Numbered from the stretch's first letter, positions 7,694 through 19,741 are shown. The stretch is DNA of 64,000 nucleotides from Alentia gelatinosa (GCA_950022655.1 OX465580.1:123239016-123303015), one strand, 5' to 3'. Translations and numbers: made by a program. The notes: generated by a model from the sequence alone, not told the origin.

Positions 7694-8401
7694 ATTAGCT
7701 TTTTACTTGTCCATATCCAGCTAGCTACTTAATCCATACATGGCCAAAAGGCCTGCAGGCATTATATACCTGGGGGAGGGGAATGCTTACAGGCATTCAC
7801 AATGAATTCAAGCGTTTCTCAATATACACAGGAAGATTCAAAGTCTTTACATAATCTATGAAAAATTATGTGTGAAAATCAATGTGGTACATTTGAAGAA
7901 ATCACTTACGGCAATGAATAGACTCTTTAGGTCATGTGAAAAGTATAACCTTTCTTGAATGTCTTAAGGCATTATCGCAATCCAGAGAGATACTGCTCTG
8001 AGGAATCCTGCCCCTGTAGCTACTCACACCAGCAATTTGCTCGCCTAGAAAGGATGAATGTCCTCATCCTGATCATGTGCTGAAATTCTCAGCGGTGATT
8101 GAGTTGTGATGTAATATTCATGACTCTTCAACTAGTGGAAATAAGTTTGATACTGGGACTTATGGCAACCATATAGTAAACTAGACTCTGTATGTTCAAG
8201 CAAAGAAAGATTTACTTCAGAAGAAACTTGAAAAATGCTATGTCTTGATATGAATGCCTTCGTGCAGACTGCAGTTTTATATGATTGCTCGACAAAAACA
8301 GGGTTCTAAAGCTGTCAAATATGTTAGCTTGCAAAATAACACCATATCTCAAGAAAACTAGAAGCAGGCGATAGAGTTTCAAGGGGAGCTGTTCTTTGTG
8401 A

Positions 8402-8473
8402 GGCTTGTTGGTCTAGGGGTATGATTCTCGCTTCGGGTGCGAGAGGTCCCGGGTTCAATTCCCGGACAAGCCC
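8402..8473 (+). tRNA. tRNA-Pro-CGG: tRNA-Pro (CGG)
   Basis: Consensus; anticodon 8434-8436. Confidence 0.97.
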
Positions 8474-9082
8474 AGTATTTTATCCCATACAGACTAGCCA
8501 TGAAACTCAGAATCTTCTCAGGATACATTTCAACTGAAAACCTATTTCAATATTCTCTGCAATATATATGCTGAGCTCATATATGCCTGTTTTGCATTGG
8601 AATCCATCGTTCTAGAAGAGCTGCAAATATCACAGCTCACACTTTCTAATATGAGAGAAGATCTGTAGATGTATATAGCTCGATAGCAGCAACTACATAT
8701 TGTCCAATACTCTATTGTTTTGTCTCACAGTGTAAGAGGAAAGCATATCATGGATGGAGGTAAAGGTGATACAAAGTTATTTCCTGTGATATCATGATGG
8801 AGTGCTTTAGTGTTGCATCAGATGATAGTCAAATCTCTAATTAATATGTCAAACTTCCCGAGATGATATACAAACCAATCTGCTGAATTCAGATAACCGA
8901 GGCAATATGTTCTTCCATGTCTCTTTTTTCCACAAATGGGTACATTTGATTCTCTATGCTTCATGTCCTATATCAGAGAAATATCTACATACATACATAC
9001 ACCCAGTCTGTATTCTTGATACCATAATTGCAGTCATAGCAATATTTGGTGAAATTTCTTAGCCATCGCAGTAGCCAGCACA

Positions 9083-9154
9083 GGCTTGTTGGTCTAGGGG
9101 TATGATTCTAGCTTAGGGTGCGAGAGGTCCCGGGTTCAAATCCCGGACAAGCCC
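9083..9154 (+). tRNA. tRNA-Pro-AGG: tRNA-Pro (AGG), anticodon-stem mismatch
   Basis: Anticodon 9115-9117. C28 is A (stem CTAGC), an A-G mismatch in the middle of the anticodon stem. Confidence 0.78.
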
Positions 9155-9242
9155 AGTTAGTTTTATGCTCATGTTTATGGAATGGAAAGTATTGACGGCC
9201 ACAACCAATATTTACTGATCCCTCTAACACCAGCTGACATAT

Positions 9243-9314
9243 GGCTTGTTGGTCTAGGGGTATGATTCTCGCTTTGGGTGCGAGAGGTCCCGGGTTCAAA
9301 TCCCGGACAAGCCC
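9243..9314 (+). tRNA. tRNA-Pro-TGG: tRNA-Pro (TGG), copy 1
   Basis: Consensus; anticodon 9275-9277. Confidence 0.97.
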
Positions 9315-9598
9315 ATTAGCTTTTTACTTGTCCATATCCTGCTCACTACTTGATTAACAAGTGTAAGAGAAAAGCATAATATACAGGGGAATCCAAAGCG
9401 TTTGTTAAACCTCGAAAAAAGTGTGTGAAAATCAATAAAGCCTATTTGAAGAAGGATCGGTTATGGCAATAAAGAGGTTCTTCAGGTCATGTGACAAGTT
9501 AAACTTTCCTGAATGTCTTAAGGCATTCTCGCCGTTAAGAGACATACTGCCTTGGAGTATCCTTGCCTGTATAGCTACTGCTACCAAGTAATTGGGGC

Positions 9599-9633
9599 AG
9601 GAGAGGTCCTGGGTTCCAATGCTGGACAAGCCC
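9599..9633 (+). pseudogene. tRNA-Pro 3'-half relic
   Basis: Same as unit 1 relic. Confidence 0.82.
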
Positions 9634-9722
9634 AGTTAGTTTTATACTTCAGTATATCCAATCGAAGATCATGATGGTCACAACCAAAATTTTGCTGGTG
9701 TCTCTTTCACCAACTGACATAT

Positions 9723-9794
9723 GGCTTGTTGGTCTAGGGGTATGATTCTCGCTTTGGGTGAGAGAGGTCCCGGGTTCAAATCCCGGACAAGCCC
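9723..9794 (+). tRNA. tRNA-Pro-TGG: tRNA-Pro (TGG), copy 2, anticodon-stem mismatch
   Basis: Anticodon 9755-9757. C39 is A (3' stem GAGAG), facing G29. Confidence 0.8.
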
Positions 9795-10502
9795 ATTAGC
9801 TTTTTACTTGTCCATATCCAGCTAGCTACTTAATCCATACATGGCCAAAAGGCCTGCAGGCATTATATACCTGGGGGAGGGGAATGCTTACAGGCATTCA
9901 CAATGAATTCAAGCATTTCTCAATATACACAGGAAGATTCAAAGACTTTATATAATCTATGAAAAATTATGTGTGAAAATCAATGTGGTACATTTGAAGA
10001 AATCACTTACGGCAATGAATAGACTCTTTAGGTCATGTGAAAAGTATAACCTTTCTTGAATGTCTTAAGGCATTATCGCAATCCAGAGAGATACTGCTCT
10101 GAGGAATCCTGCCCCTGTAGCTACTCACACCAGCAATTTGCTCGCCTAGAAAGGATGAATGTCCTCACCCTGATCATGTGCTGAAATTCTCAGCGGTGAT
10201 TGAGTTGTGATGTAATATTCATGACTCTTCAACTAGTGGAAATAAGTTTGATACTGGGACTTATGGCAACCATATAGTAAACTAGACTCTGTATGTTCAA
10301 GCAAAGAAAGATTTACTTCAGAAGAAACTTGAAAAATGCTATGTCTTGATATGAATGCCTTCGTGCAGACTGCAGTTTTATATGATTGCTCGACAAAAAC
10401 AGGGTTCTAAAGCTGTCAAATATGTTGGCTTGCAATATAACACCATATCTCAAGAAAACTAGAAGCAGGCGATAGAGTTTCAAGGGGAGCTTTTCTTTGT
10501 GA

Positions 10503-10574
10503 GGCTTGTTGGTCTAGGGGTATGATTCTCGCTTCGGGTGCGAGAGGTCCCAGGTTCAATTCCCGGACAAGCCC
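10503..10574 (+). tRNA. tRNA-Pro-CGG: tRNA-Pro (CGG), T-stem variant
   Basis: Anticodon 10535-10537. G50 is A (CCCAGGTTC), an A-C mismatch in the T stem just upstream of the box B core. Confidence 0.83.
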
Positions 10575-11183
10575 AGTATTTTATCCCATACAGACTAGCC
10601 ATGAAACTCAGAATCTTCTCAGGATACATTTCAACTGAAAACCTATTTCAATATTCTCTGCAATATATATGCTGAGCTCATATATGCCTGTTTTGCATTG
10701 GAATCCATCGTTCTAGAAGAGCTGCAAATATCACAGCTCACACTTTCTAATATGAGAGAAGATCTGTAGATGTATATAGCTCGATAGCAGCAACTACATA
10801 TTGTCCAATACTCTATTGTTTTGTCTCACAGTGTAAGAGGAAAGCATATCATGGATGGAGGTAAAGGTGATACAAAGTTATTTCCTGTGATATCATGATG
10901 GAGTGCTTTAGTGTTGCATCAGATGATAGTCAAATCTCTAATTAATATGTCAAACTTCCCGAGATGATATACAAACCAATCTGCTGAATTCAGATAACCG
11001 AGGCAATATGTTCTTCCATGTCTCTATTTTCCACAAATGGATACATTTGATTCTCTATGCTTCATGTCCTATATCAGAGAAATATCTACATACATACATA
11101 CACCCAGTCTGTATTCTTGATACCATAATTGCAGTCATAGCAATATTTGGTGAAATTTCTTAGCCATCGCAGTAGCCAGCACA

Positions 11184-11255
11184 GGCTTGTTGGTCTAGGG
11201 GTATGATTGTCGCTTAGGGTGCGAGAGGTCCCGGGTTCAAATCCCAGACAAGCCC
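11184..11255 (+). tRNA. tRNA-Pro-AGG: tRNA-Pro (AGG), two stem mismatches
   Basis: Anticodon 11216-11218. Carries G26 and A63, as in units 4, 9, 11 and 31. Confidence 0.72.
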
Positions 11256-11343
11256 AGTTAGTTTTATGCTCATGTTTATGGAATGGAAAGTATTGACGGC
11301 CACAACCAATATTTACTGGTCCCTCTAACACCAGCTGACATAT

Positions 11344-11415
11344 GGCTTGTTGGTCTAGGGGTATGATTCTCGCTTTGGGTGCGAGAGGTCCCGGGTTCAA
11401 ATCCCAGACAAGCCC
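11344..11415 (+). tRNA. tRNA-Pro-TGG: tRNA-Pro (TGG), copy 1, T-stem variant
   Basis: Anticodon 11376-11378. G63 is A (C-A mismatch). T6 terminator. Confidence 0.83.
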
Positions 11416-11700
11416 ATTAGCTTTTTTACTTGTCCATATCCTGCTCACTACTTGATTAACAAGTGTAAGAGAAAAGCATAATATACAGGGGAATCCAAAG
11501 CGTTTGTTAAACTCTGAAAAAAGTGTGTGAAAATCAATAAAGCCTATTTGAAGAAGGATCGGTTATGGCAATAAAGAGGTTCTTCAGGTCATGTGACAAG
11601 TGAAACTTTCCTGAATGTCTTAAGGCATTCTCGCCGTTAAGAGACATACTGCCTTGGAGTATCCTTGCCTGTATAGCTACTGCTACCAAGTAATTGGGGC

Positions 11701-11735
11701 AGGAGAGGTCCTGGGTTCCAATGCTGGACAAGCCC
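11701..11735 (+). pseudogene. tRNA-Pro 3'-half relic
   Basis: Same as unit 1 relic. Confidence 0.82.
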
Positions 11736-11824
11736 AGTTAGTTTTATACTTCAGTATATCCAATCGAAGATCATGATGGTCACAACCAAAATTTTGCTGG
11801 TGTCTCTATCACCAACTGACATAT

Positions 11825-11896
11825 GGCTTGTTGGTCTAGGGGTATGATTCTCGCTTTGGGTGCGAGAGGTCCCGGGTTCAAATCCCGGACAAGCCC
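11825..11896 (+). tRNA. tRNA-Pro-TGG: tRNA-Pro (TGG), copy 2
   Basis: Consensus; anticodon 11857-11859. Confidence 0.97.
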
Positions 11897-12604
11897 ATTA
11901 GCTTTTTACTTGTCCATATCCAGCTAGCTACTTAATCCATACATGGCCAAAAGGCCTGCAGGCATTATATACCTGGGGGAGGGGAATGCTTACAGGCATT
12001 CACAATGAATTCAAGCGTTTCTCAATATACACAGGAAGATTCAAAGTCTTTACATAATCTATGAAAAATTATGTGTGAAAATCAATGTGGTACATTTGAA
12101 GAAATCACTTACGGCAATGAATAGACTCTTTAGGTCATGTGAAAAGTATAACCTTTCTTGAATGTCTTAAGGCATTATCGCAATCCAGAGAGATACTGCT
12201 CTGAGGAATCCTGCCCCTGTAGCTACTCACACCAGCAATTTGCTCGCCTAGAAAGGATGAATGTCCTCATCCTGATCATGTGCTGAAATTCTCAGCGGTG
12301 ATTGAGTTGTGATGTAATATTCATGACTCTTCAACTAGTGGAAATAAGTTTGATACTGGGACTTATGGCAACCATATAGTAAACTAGACTCTGCATGTTC
12401 AAGCAAAGAAAGATTTACTTCAGAAGAAACTTGAAAAATGCTATGTCTTGATATGAATGCCTTCGTGCAGACTGCAGTTTTATATGATTGCTCGACAAAA
12501 ACAGGGTTCTAAAGCTGTCAAATATGTTGGCTTGCAAAATAACACCATATCTCAAGAAAACTATAAGCAGGCGATAGAGTTTCAAGGGGAGCTGTTCTTT
12601 GTGA

Positions 12605-12676
12605 GGCTTGTTGGTCTAGGGGTATGATTCTCGCTTTGGGTGCGAGAGGTCCCGGGTTCAATTCCCGGACAAGCCC
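12605..12676 (+). tRNA. tRNA-Pro-TGG: tRNA-Pro (TGG) at the CGG position
   Basis: The flanks and the TTCAATT loop identify the CGG locus, but the anticodon at 12637-12639 is TGG. This is a C34-to-T switch that keeps proline identity and changes codon range from CCG to CCA/CCG. Confidence 0.95.
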
Positions 12677-13285
12677 AGTATTTTATCCCATACAGACTAG
12701 CCATGAAACTCAGAATCTTCTCAGGATACATTTCAACTGAAAACCTATTTCAATATTCTCTGCAATATATATGTTGAGCTCATATATGCCTGTTTTGCAT
12801 TGGAATCCATCGTTCTAGAAGAGCTGCAAATATCACAGCTCACACTTTCTAATATGAGAGAAGATCTGTAGATGTATATAGCTCGATAGCAGCAACTACA
12901 TATTGTCCAATACTCTATTGTTTTGTCTCACAGTGTAAGAGGAAAGCATATCATGGATGGAGGTAAAGGTGATACAAAGTTATTTCCTGTGATATCATGA
13001 TGGAGTGCTTTAGTGTTGCATCAGATGATAGTCAAATCTCTAATTAATATGTCAAACTTCCCGAGATGATATACAAACCAATCTGCTGAATTCAGATAAC
13101 CGAGGCAATATGTTCTTCCATGTCTCTATTTTCCACAAATGGGTACATTTGATTCTCTATGCTTCATGTCCTATATCAGAGAAATATCTACATACATACA
13201 TACACCCAGGCTGAATTCTTGATACCATAATTGCAGTCATAGCAATATTTGGTGAAATTTCTTAGCCATCGCAGTAGCCAGCACA

Positions 13286-13357
13286 GGCTTGTTGGTCTAG
13301 GGGTATGATTCTCGCTTAGGGTGCGAGAGGTCCCGGGTTCAAATCCTGGACAAGCCA
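13286..13357 (+). tRNA. tRNA-Pro-AGG: tRNA-Pro (AGG), discriminator changed
   Basis: Anticodon 13318-13320. C62 is T (tolerable G-U) and discriminator C72 is A, next to the future CCA tail. Confidence 0.8.
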
Positions 13358-13445
13358 AGTTAGTTTTATGCTCATGTTTATGGAATGGAAAGTATTGACG
13401 GCCACAACCAATATTTACTGGTCCCTCTAACACCAGCTGTCATAT

Positions 13446-13517
13446 GGCTTGTTGGTCTAGGGGTATGATTCTCGCTTTGGGTGCGAGAGGTCCCGGGTTC
13501 AAATCCCGGACAAGCCC
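13446..13517 (+). tRNA. tRNA-Pro-TGG: tRNA-Pro (TGG), copy 1
   Basis: Consensus; anticodon 13478-13480. The leader reads CTGTCATAT for CTGACATAT. Confidence 0.97.
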
Positions 13518-13801
13518 ATTAGCTTTTTACTTGTCCATATCCTGCTCACTACTTGATTAACAAGTGTAAGAGAAAAGCATAATATACAGGGGAATCCAAA
13601 GCGTTTGTTAAACTCTGAAAAAAGTGTGTGAAAATCAATAAAGCCTATTTGAAGAAGGATCAGTTATGGCAATAAAGAGGTTCTTCAGGTCATGTGACAA
13701 GTGAAACTTTCCTGAATGTCTTAAGGCATTCTCGCCGTTAAGAGACATACTGCCTTGGAGTATCCTTGCCTGTATAGCTACTGCTACCAAGTAATTGGGG
13801 C

Positions 13802-13836
13802 AGGAGAGGTCCTGGGTTCCAATGCTGGACAAGCCC
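13802..13836 (+). pseudogene. tRNA-Pro 3'-half relic
   Basis: Same as unit 1 relic. Confidence 0.82.
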
Positions 13837-13925
13837 AGTTAGTTTTATACTTCAGTATATCCAATCGAAGATCATGATGGTCACAACCAAAATTTTGCTG
13901 GTGTCTCTATCACCAACTGACATAT

Positions 13926-13997
13926 GGCTTGTTGGTCTAGGGGTATGATTCTCGCTTTGGGTGCGAGAGGTCCCGGGTTCAAATCCCGGACAAGCCC
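13926..13997 (+). tRNA. tRNA-Pro-TGG: tRNA-Pro (TGG), copy 2
   Basis: Consensus; anticodon 13958-13960. Confidence 0.97.
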
Positions 13998-14703
13998 ATT
14001 AGCTTTTTACTTGTCCATATCCAGCTAGCTACTTAATCCATACATGGCCAAAAGGCCTGCAGGCATTATATACCTGGGGGAGGGGAATGCTTACAGGCAT
14101 TCACAATGAATTCAAGCATTTCTCAATATACACAGGAAGATTCAAAGTCTTTATATAATCTATGAAAAATTATGTGTGAAAATCAATGTGGTACATTTGA
14201 AGAAATCACTTACGGCAATGAATAGACTCTTTAGGTCATGTGAAAAGTATAACCTTTCTTGAATGTCTTAAGGCATTATCGCAATCCAGAGAGATACTGC
14301 TCTGAGGAATCCTGCCCCTGTAGCTACTCACACCAGCAATTTGCTCGCCTAGAAAGGATGAATGTCCTCACCCTGATCATGTGCTGAAATTCTCAGCGGT
14401 GATTGAGTTGTGATGTAATATTCATGACTCTTCAACTAGTGGAAATAAGTTTGATACTGGGACTTATGGCAACCATATAGTAAACTAGACTGTATGTTCA
14501 AGCAAAGAAAGATTTACTTCAGAAGAAACTTGAAAAATGCTATGTCTTGATATGAATGCCTTCGTGCAGACTGCAGTTTTATATGATTGCTCGACAAAAA
14601 CAGGGTTCTAAAGCTGTCAAATATGTTGGCTTGCAATATAACACCATATCTCAAGAAAACTAGAAGCAGGCGATAGAGTTTCAAGGGGAGCTTTTCTTTG
14701 TGA

Positions 14704-14775
14704 GGCTTGTTGGTCTAGGGGTATGATTCTCGCTTAGGGTGCGAGAGGTCCCAGGTTCAATTCCCGGACAAGCCC
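14704..14775 (+). tRNA. tRNA-Pro-AGG: tRNA-Pro (AGG) at the CGG position
   Basis: CGG-locus flanks and TTCAATT loop, but anticodon AGG (14736-14738): a C34-to-A switch. Also carries A50 in the T stem (A-C mismatch). Confidence 0.88.
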
Positions 14776-15380
14776 AGTATTTTATCCCATACAGACTAGC
14801 CATGAAACTCAGAATCTTCTCAGGATACATTTCAACTGAAAACCTATTTCAATATTCTCTGCAATATATATGCTGAGCTCATATATGCCTGTTTTGCATT
14901 GGAATCCATCGTTCTAGAAGAGCTGCAAATATCACAGCTCACACTTTCTAATATGAGAGAAGATCTGTAGATGTATATAGCTCGATAGCAGCAACTACAT
15001 ATTGTCCAATACTCTATTGTTTTGTCTCACAGTGTAAGAGGAAAGCATATCATGGATGGAGGTAAAGGTGATAGAAAGTTATTTCCTGTGATATCATGAT
15101 GGAGTGCTTTAGTGTTGCATCAGATGATAGTCAAATCTCTAATTAATATGTCAAACTTCCCGAGATGATATACAAACCAATCTGCTGAATTCAGATAACC
15201 GAGGCAATATGTTCTTCCATGTCTCTATTTTCCACAAATGGGTACATTTGATTCTCTATGCTTCATGTCCTATATCAGAGAAATATCTACATACATACAC
15301 CCAGTCTGTATTCTTGATACCATAATTGCAGTCATAGCAATATTTGGTGAAATTTCTTAGCCATCGCAGTAGCCAGCACA

Positions 15381-15452
15381 GGCTTGTTGGTCTAGGGCTA
15401 TGATTGTCGCTTAGGGTGCGAGAGGTCCCGGGTTCAAATCCCGGACAAGCCC
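15381..15452 (+). pseudogene. Damaged tRNA-Pro (AGG) gene
   Basis: Anticodon 15413-15415. Box A/D loop reads AGGGCT for AGGGGT (loss of a conserved G) and C26 is G. Probably weak or dead. Confidence 0.65.
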
Positions 15453-15540
15453 AGTTAGTTTTATGCTCATGTTTATGGAATGGAAAGTATTGACGGCCAC
15501 AACCAATATTTACTGGTCCCTCTAACACCAGCTGACATAT

Positions 15541-15612
15541 GGCTTGTTGGTCTAGGGGTATGATTCTCGCTTTGGGTGCGAGAGGTCCCGGGTTCAAATC
15601 CCGGACAAGCCC
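15541..15612 (+). tRNA. tRNA-Pro-TGG: tRNA-Pro (TGG), copy 1
   Basis: Consensus; anticodon 15573-15575. Confidence 0.97.
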
Positions 15613-15896
15613 ATTAGCTTTTTACTTGTCCATATCCTGCTCACTACTTGATTAACAAGTGTAAGAGAAAAGCATAATATACAGGGGAATCCAAAGCGTT
15701 TGTTAAACTCTGAAAAAAGTGTGTGAAAATCAATAAAGCCTATTTGAAGAAGGATCGGTTATGGCAATAAAGAGGTTCTTCAGGTCATGTGACAAGTGAA
15801 ACTTTCCTGAATGTCTTAAGGCATTCTCGCCGTTAAGAGACATACTGCCTTGGAGTATCCTTGCCTGTATAGCTACTGCTACCAAGTAATTGGGGC

Positions 15897-15931
15897 AGGA
15901 GAGGTCCTGGGTTCCAATGCTGGACAAGCCC
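15897..15931 (+). pseudogene. tRNA-Pro 3'-half relic
   Basis: Same as unit 1 relic. Confidence 0.82.
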
Positions 15932-16020
15932 AGTTAGTTTTATACTTCAGTATATCCAATCGAAGATCATGATGGTCACAACCAAAATTTTGCTGGTGTC
16001 TCTTTCACCAACTGACATAT

Positions 16021-16092
16021 GGCTTGTTGGTCTAGGGGTATGATTCTCGCTTTGGGTGCGAGAGCTCCCGGGTTCAAATCCCGGACAAGCCC
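16021..16092 (+). tRNA. tRNA-Pro-TGG: tRNA-Pro (TGG), copy 2, variable-loop change
   Basis: Anticodon 16053-16055. G45 in the variable loop is C (AGAGCTCCC). Not in its twin at 26520, so it is younger than the block duplication. Confidence 0.92.
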
Positions 16093-16800
16093 ATTAGCTT
16101 TTTACTTGTCCATATCCAGCTAGCTACTTAATCCATACATGGCCAAAAGGCCTGCAGGCATTATATACCTGGGGGAGGGGAATGCTTACAGGCATTCACA
16201 ATGAATTCAAGCGTTTCTCAATATACACAGGAAGATTCAAAGTCTTTATATAATCTATGAAAAATTATGTGTGAAAATCAATGTGGTACATTTGAAGAAA
16301 TCACTTACGGCAATGAATAGACTCTTTAGGTCATGTGAAAAGTATAACCTTTCTTGAATGTCTTAAGGCATTATCGCAATCCAGAGAGATACTGCTCTGA
16401 GGAATCCTGCCCCTGTAGCTACTCACACCAGCAATTTGCTCGCCTAGAAAGGATGAATGTCCTCATCCTGATCATGTGCTGAAATTCTCAGCGGTGATTG
16501 AGTTGTGATGTAATATTCATGACTCTTCAACTAGTGGAAATAAGTTTGATACTGGGACTTATGGCAACCATATAGTAAACTAGACTCTGTATGTTCAAGC
16601 AAAGAAAGATTTACTTCAGAAGAAACTTGAAAAATGCTATGTCTTGATATGAATGCCTTCGTGCAGACTGCAGTTTTATATGATTGCTCGACAAAAACAG
16701 GGTTCTAAAGCTGTCAAATATGTTGGCTTGCAAAATAACACCATATCTCAAGAAAACTAGAAGCAGGCGATAGAGTTTCAAGGGGAGCTGTTCTTTGTGA

Positions 16801-16872
16801 GGCTTGTTGGTCTAGGGGTATGATTCTCGCTTCGGGTGCGAGAGGTCCCGGGTTCAATTCCCGGACAAGCCC
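16801..16872 (+). tRNA. tRNA-Pro-CGG: tRNA-Pro (CGG), weak terminator
   Basis: Consensus body, anticodon 16833-16835. Terminator is TTTC (16877-16880); next TTTT at 16989-16992. Confidence 0.96.
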
Positions 16873-17481
16873 AGTATTTCATCCCATACAGACTAGCCAT
16901 GAAACTCAGAATCTTCTCAGGATACATTTCAACTGAAAACCTATTTCAATATTCTCTGCAATATATATGCTGAGCTCATATATGCCTGTTTTGCATTGGA
17001 ATCCATCGTTCTAGAAGAGCTGCAAATATCACAGCTCACACTTTCTAATATGAGAGAAGATCTGTAGATGTATATAGCTCGATAGCAGCAACTTCATATT
17101 GTCCAATACTCTATTGTTTTGTCTCACAGTGTAAAAGGAAAGCATATCATGGATGGAGGTAAAGGTGATACAAAGTTATTTCCTGTGATATCATGATGGA
17201 GTGCTTTAGTGTTGCATCAGATGATAGTCAAATCTCTAATTAATATGTCAAACTTCCCGAGATGATATACAAACCAATCTGCTGAATTCAGATAACCGAG
17301 GCAATATGTTCTTCCATGTCTCTATTTTCCACAAATGGATACATTTGATTCTCTATGCTTCATGTCCTATATCAGAGAAATATCTACATACATACATACA
17401 CCCAGTCTGTATTCTTGATACCATAATTGCAGTCATAGCAATATTTGGTGAAATTTCTTAGCCATCGCAGTAGCCAGCACA

Positions 17482-17553
17482 GGCTTGTTGGTCTAGGGGT
17501 ATGATTGTCGCTTAGGGTGCGAGAGGTCCCGGGTTCAAATCCCAGACAAGCCC
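17482..17553 (+). tRNA. tRNA-Pro-AGG: tRNA-Pro (AGG), two stem mismatches
   Basis: Anticodon 17514-17516; G26 and A63, as in unit 4. Confidence 0.72.
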
Positions 17554-17641
17554 AGTTAGTTTTATGCTCATGTTTATGGAATGGAAAGTATTGACGGCCA
17601 CAACCAATATTTACTGGTCCCTCTAACACCAGCTGACATAT

Positions 17642-17713
17642 GGCTTGTTGGTCTAGGGGTATGATTCTCGCTTTGGGTGCGAGAGGTCCCGGGCTCAAAT
17701 CCCGGACAAGCCC
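17642..17713 (+). tRNA. tRNA-Pro-TGG: tRNA-Pro (TGG), copy 1, T-loop variant
   Basis: Anticodon 17674-17676; C53 in the T loop/box B, as in unit 4. Confidence 0.78.
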
Positions 17714-17996
17714 ATTAGCTTTTTACTTGTCCATATCCTGCTCACTACTTGATTAACAAGTGTAAGAGAAAAGCATAATATACAGGGGAATCCAAAGCGT
17801 TTGTTAAACTCTGAAAAAAGTGTGTGAAAATCAATAAAGCCTATTTGAAGAAGGATCGTTATGGCAATAAAGAGGTTCTTCAGGTCATGTGACAAGTGAA
17901 ACTTTCCTGAATGTCTTAAGGCATTCTCGCCGTTTAGAGACATACTGCCTTGGAGTATCCTTGCCTGTATAACTACTGCTACCAAGTAATTGGGGC

Positions 17997-18031
17997 AGGA
18001 GAGGTCCTGGGTTCCAATGCTGGACAAGCCC
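17997..18031 (+). pseudogene. tRNA-Pro 3'-half relic
   Basis: Same as unit 1 relic. Confidence 0.82.
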
Positions 18032-18120
18032 AGTTAGTTTTATACTTCAGTATATCCAATCGAAGATCATGATGGTCACAACCAAAATTTTGCTGGTGTC
18101 TCTATCACCAACTGACATAT

Positions 18121-18192
18121 GGCTTGTTGGTCTAGGGGTATGATTCTCGCTTTGGGTGCGAGAGGTCCCGGGTTCAAATCCCGGACAAGCCC
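18121..18192 (+). tRNA. tRNA-Pro-TGG: tRNA-Pro (TGG), copy 2
   Basis: Consensus; anticodon 18153-18155. Confidence 0.97.
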
Positions 18193-18900
18193 ATTAGCTT
18201 TTTACTTGTCCATATCCAGCTAGCTACTTAATCCATACATGGCCAAAAGGCCTGCAGGCATTATATACCTGGGGGAGGGGAATGCTTACAGGCATTCACA
18301 ATGAATTCAAGCGTTTCTCAATATACACAGGAAGATTCAAAGTCTTTACATAATCTATGAAAAATTATGTGTGAAAATCAATGTGGTACATTTGAAGAAA
18401 TCACTTACGGCAATGAATAGACTCTTTAGGTCATGTGAAAAGTATAACCTTTCTTGAATGTCTTAAGGCATTATCGCAATCCAGAGAGATACTGCTCTGA
18501 GGAATCCTGCCCCTGTAGCTACTCACACCAGCAATTTGCTCGCCTAGAAAGGATGAATGTCCTCATCCTGATCATGTGCTGAAATTCTCAGCGGTGATTG
18601 AGTTGTGATGTAATATTCATGACTCTTCAACTAGTGGAAATAAGTTTGATACTGGGACTTATGGCAACCATATAGTAAACTAGACTCTGTATGTTCAAGC
18701 AAAGAAAGATTTACTTCAGAAGAAACTTGAAAAATGCTATGTCTTGATATGAATGCCTTCGTGCAGACTGCAGTTTTATATGATTGCTCGACAAAAACAG
18801 GGTTCTAAAGCTGTCAAATATGTTAGCTTGCAAAATAACACCATATCTCAAGAAAACTAGAAGCAGGCGATAGAGTTTCAAGGGGAGCTGTTCTTTGTGA

Positions 18901-18972
18901 GGCTTGTTGGTCTAGGGGTATGATTCTCGCTTCGGGTGCGAGAGGTCCCGGGTTCAATTCCCGGACAAGCCC
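18901..18972 (+). tRNA. tRNA-Pro-CGG: tRNA-Pro (CGG)
   Basis: Consensus; anticodon 18933-18935. Confidence 0.97.
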
Positions 18973-19581
18973 AGTATTTTATCCCATACAGACTAGCCAT
19001 GAAACTCAGAATCTTCTCAGGATACATTTCAACTGAAAACCTATTTCAATATTCTCTGCAATATATATGCTGAGCTCATATATGCCTGTTTTGCATTGGA
19101 ATCCATCGTTCTAGAAGAGCTGCAAATATCACAGCTCACACTTTCTAATATGAGAGAAGATCTGTAGATGTATATAGCTCGATAGCAGCAACTACATATT
19201 GTCCAATACTCTATTGTTTTGTCTCACAGTGTAAGAGGAAAGCATATCATGGATGGAGGTAAAGGTGATACAAAGTTATTTCCTGTGATATCATGATGGA
19301 GTGCTTTAGTGTTGCATCAGATGATAGTCAAATCTCTAATTAATATGTCAAACTTCCCGAGATGATATACAAACCAATCTGCTGAATTCAGATAACCGAG
19401 GCAATATGTTCTTCCATGTCTCTTTTTTCCACAAATGGGTACATTTGATTCTCTATGCTTCATGTCCTATATCAGAGAAATATCTACATACATACATACA
19501 CCCAGTCTGTATTCTTGATACCATAATTGCAGTCATAGCAATATTTGGTGAAATTTCTTAGCCATCGCAGTAGCCAGCACA

Positions 19582-19653
19582 GGCTTGTTGGTCTAGGGGT
19601 ATGATTCTAGCTTAGGGTGCGAGAGGTCCCGGGTTCAAATCCCGGACAAGCCC
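19582..19653 (+). tRNA. tRNA-Pro-AGG: tRNA-Pro (AGG), anticodon-stem mismatch
   Basis: Anticodon 19614-19616; A28 as in unit 5. Confidence 0.78.
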
Positions 19654-19741
19654 AGTTAGTTTTATGCTCATGTTTATGGAATGGAAAGTATTGACGGCCA
19701 CAACCAATATTTACTGATCCCTCTAACACCAGCTGACATAT

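Larger units (their letters stand above)
5707..7806 (+). repeat. Unit 4 (2,100 bp)
   Basis: First unit of the 10,499-bp block repeated as units 9-13. One G is lost in block B (GGATCGTTATGG). Confidence 0.95.
7807..9907 (+). repeat. Unit 5 (2,101 bp)
   Basis: I saw no difference from unit 10. Private marks: CTCTTTTTTCC for CTCTATTTTCC, ATGTTAGCTTGC, AAACCTCGAAAA. Confidence 0.95.
9908..12009 (+). repeat. Unit 6 (2,102 bp)
   Basis: Twin of unit 11. One extra T in the TGG-1 terminator (T6). Confidence 0.95.
12010..14110 (+). repeat. Unit 7 (2,101 bp)
   Basis: Twin of unit 12 (one difference seen). The CGG-position gene here has anticodon TGG. Confidence 0.95.
5707..16205 (+). repeat. Five-unit block, copy 1 (10,499 bp)
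   Basis: Units 4-8. Repeated directly adjacent at 16206-26704 with about six base differences seen by eye and no length change, so this is the youngest large event in the window or an assembly artefact. Confidence 0.92.
14111..16205 (+). repeat. Unit 8 (2,095 bp)
   Basis: Twin of unit 13. Loses CT in block A (GACTGTATG) and one CATA repeat. Confidence 0.95.
16206..18305 (+). repeat. Unit 9 (2,100 bp)
   Basis: Start of the second copy of the five-unit block. Differs from unit 4 at two bases that I noticed (near 6648 and 17135). Confidence 0.95.
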
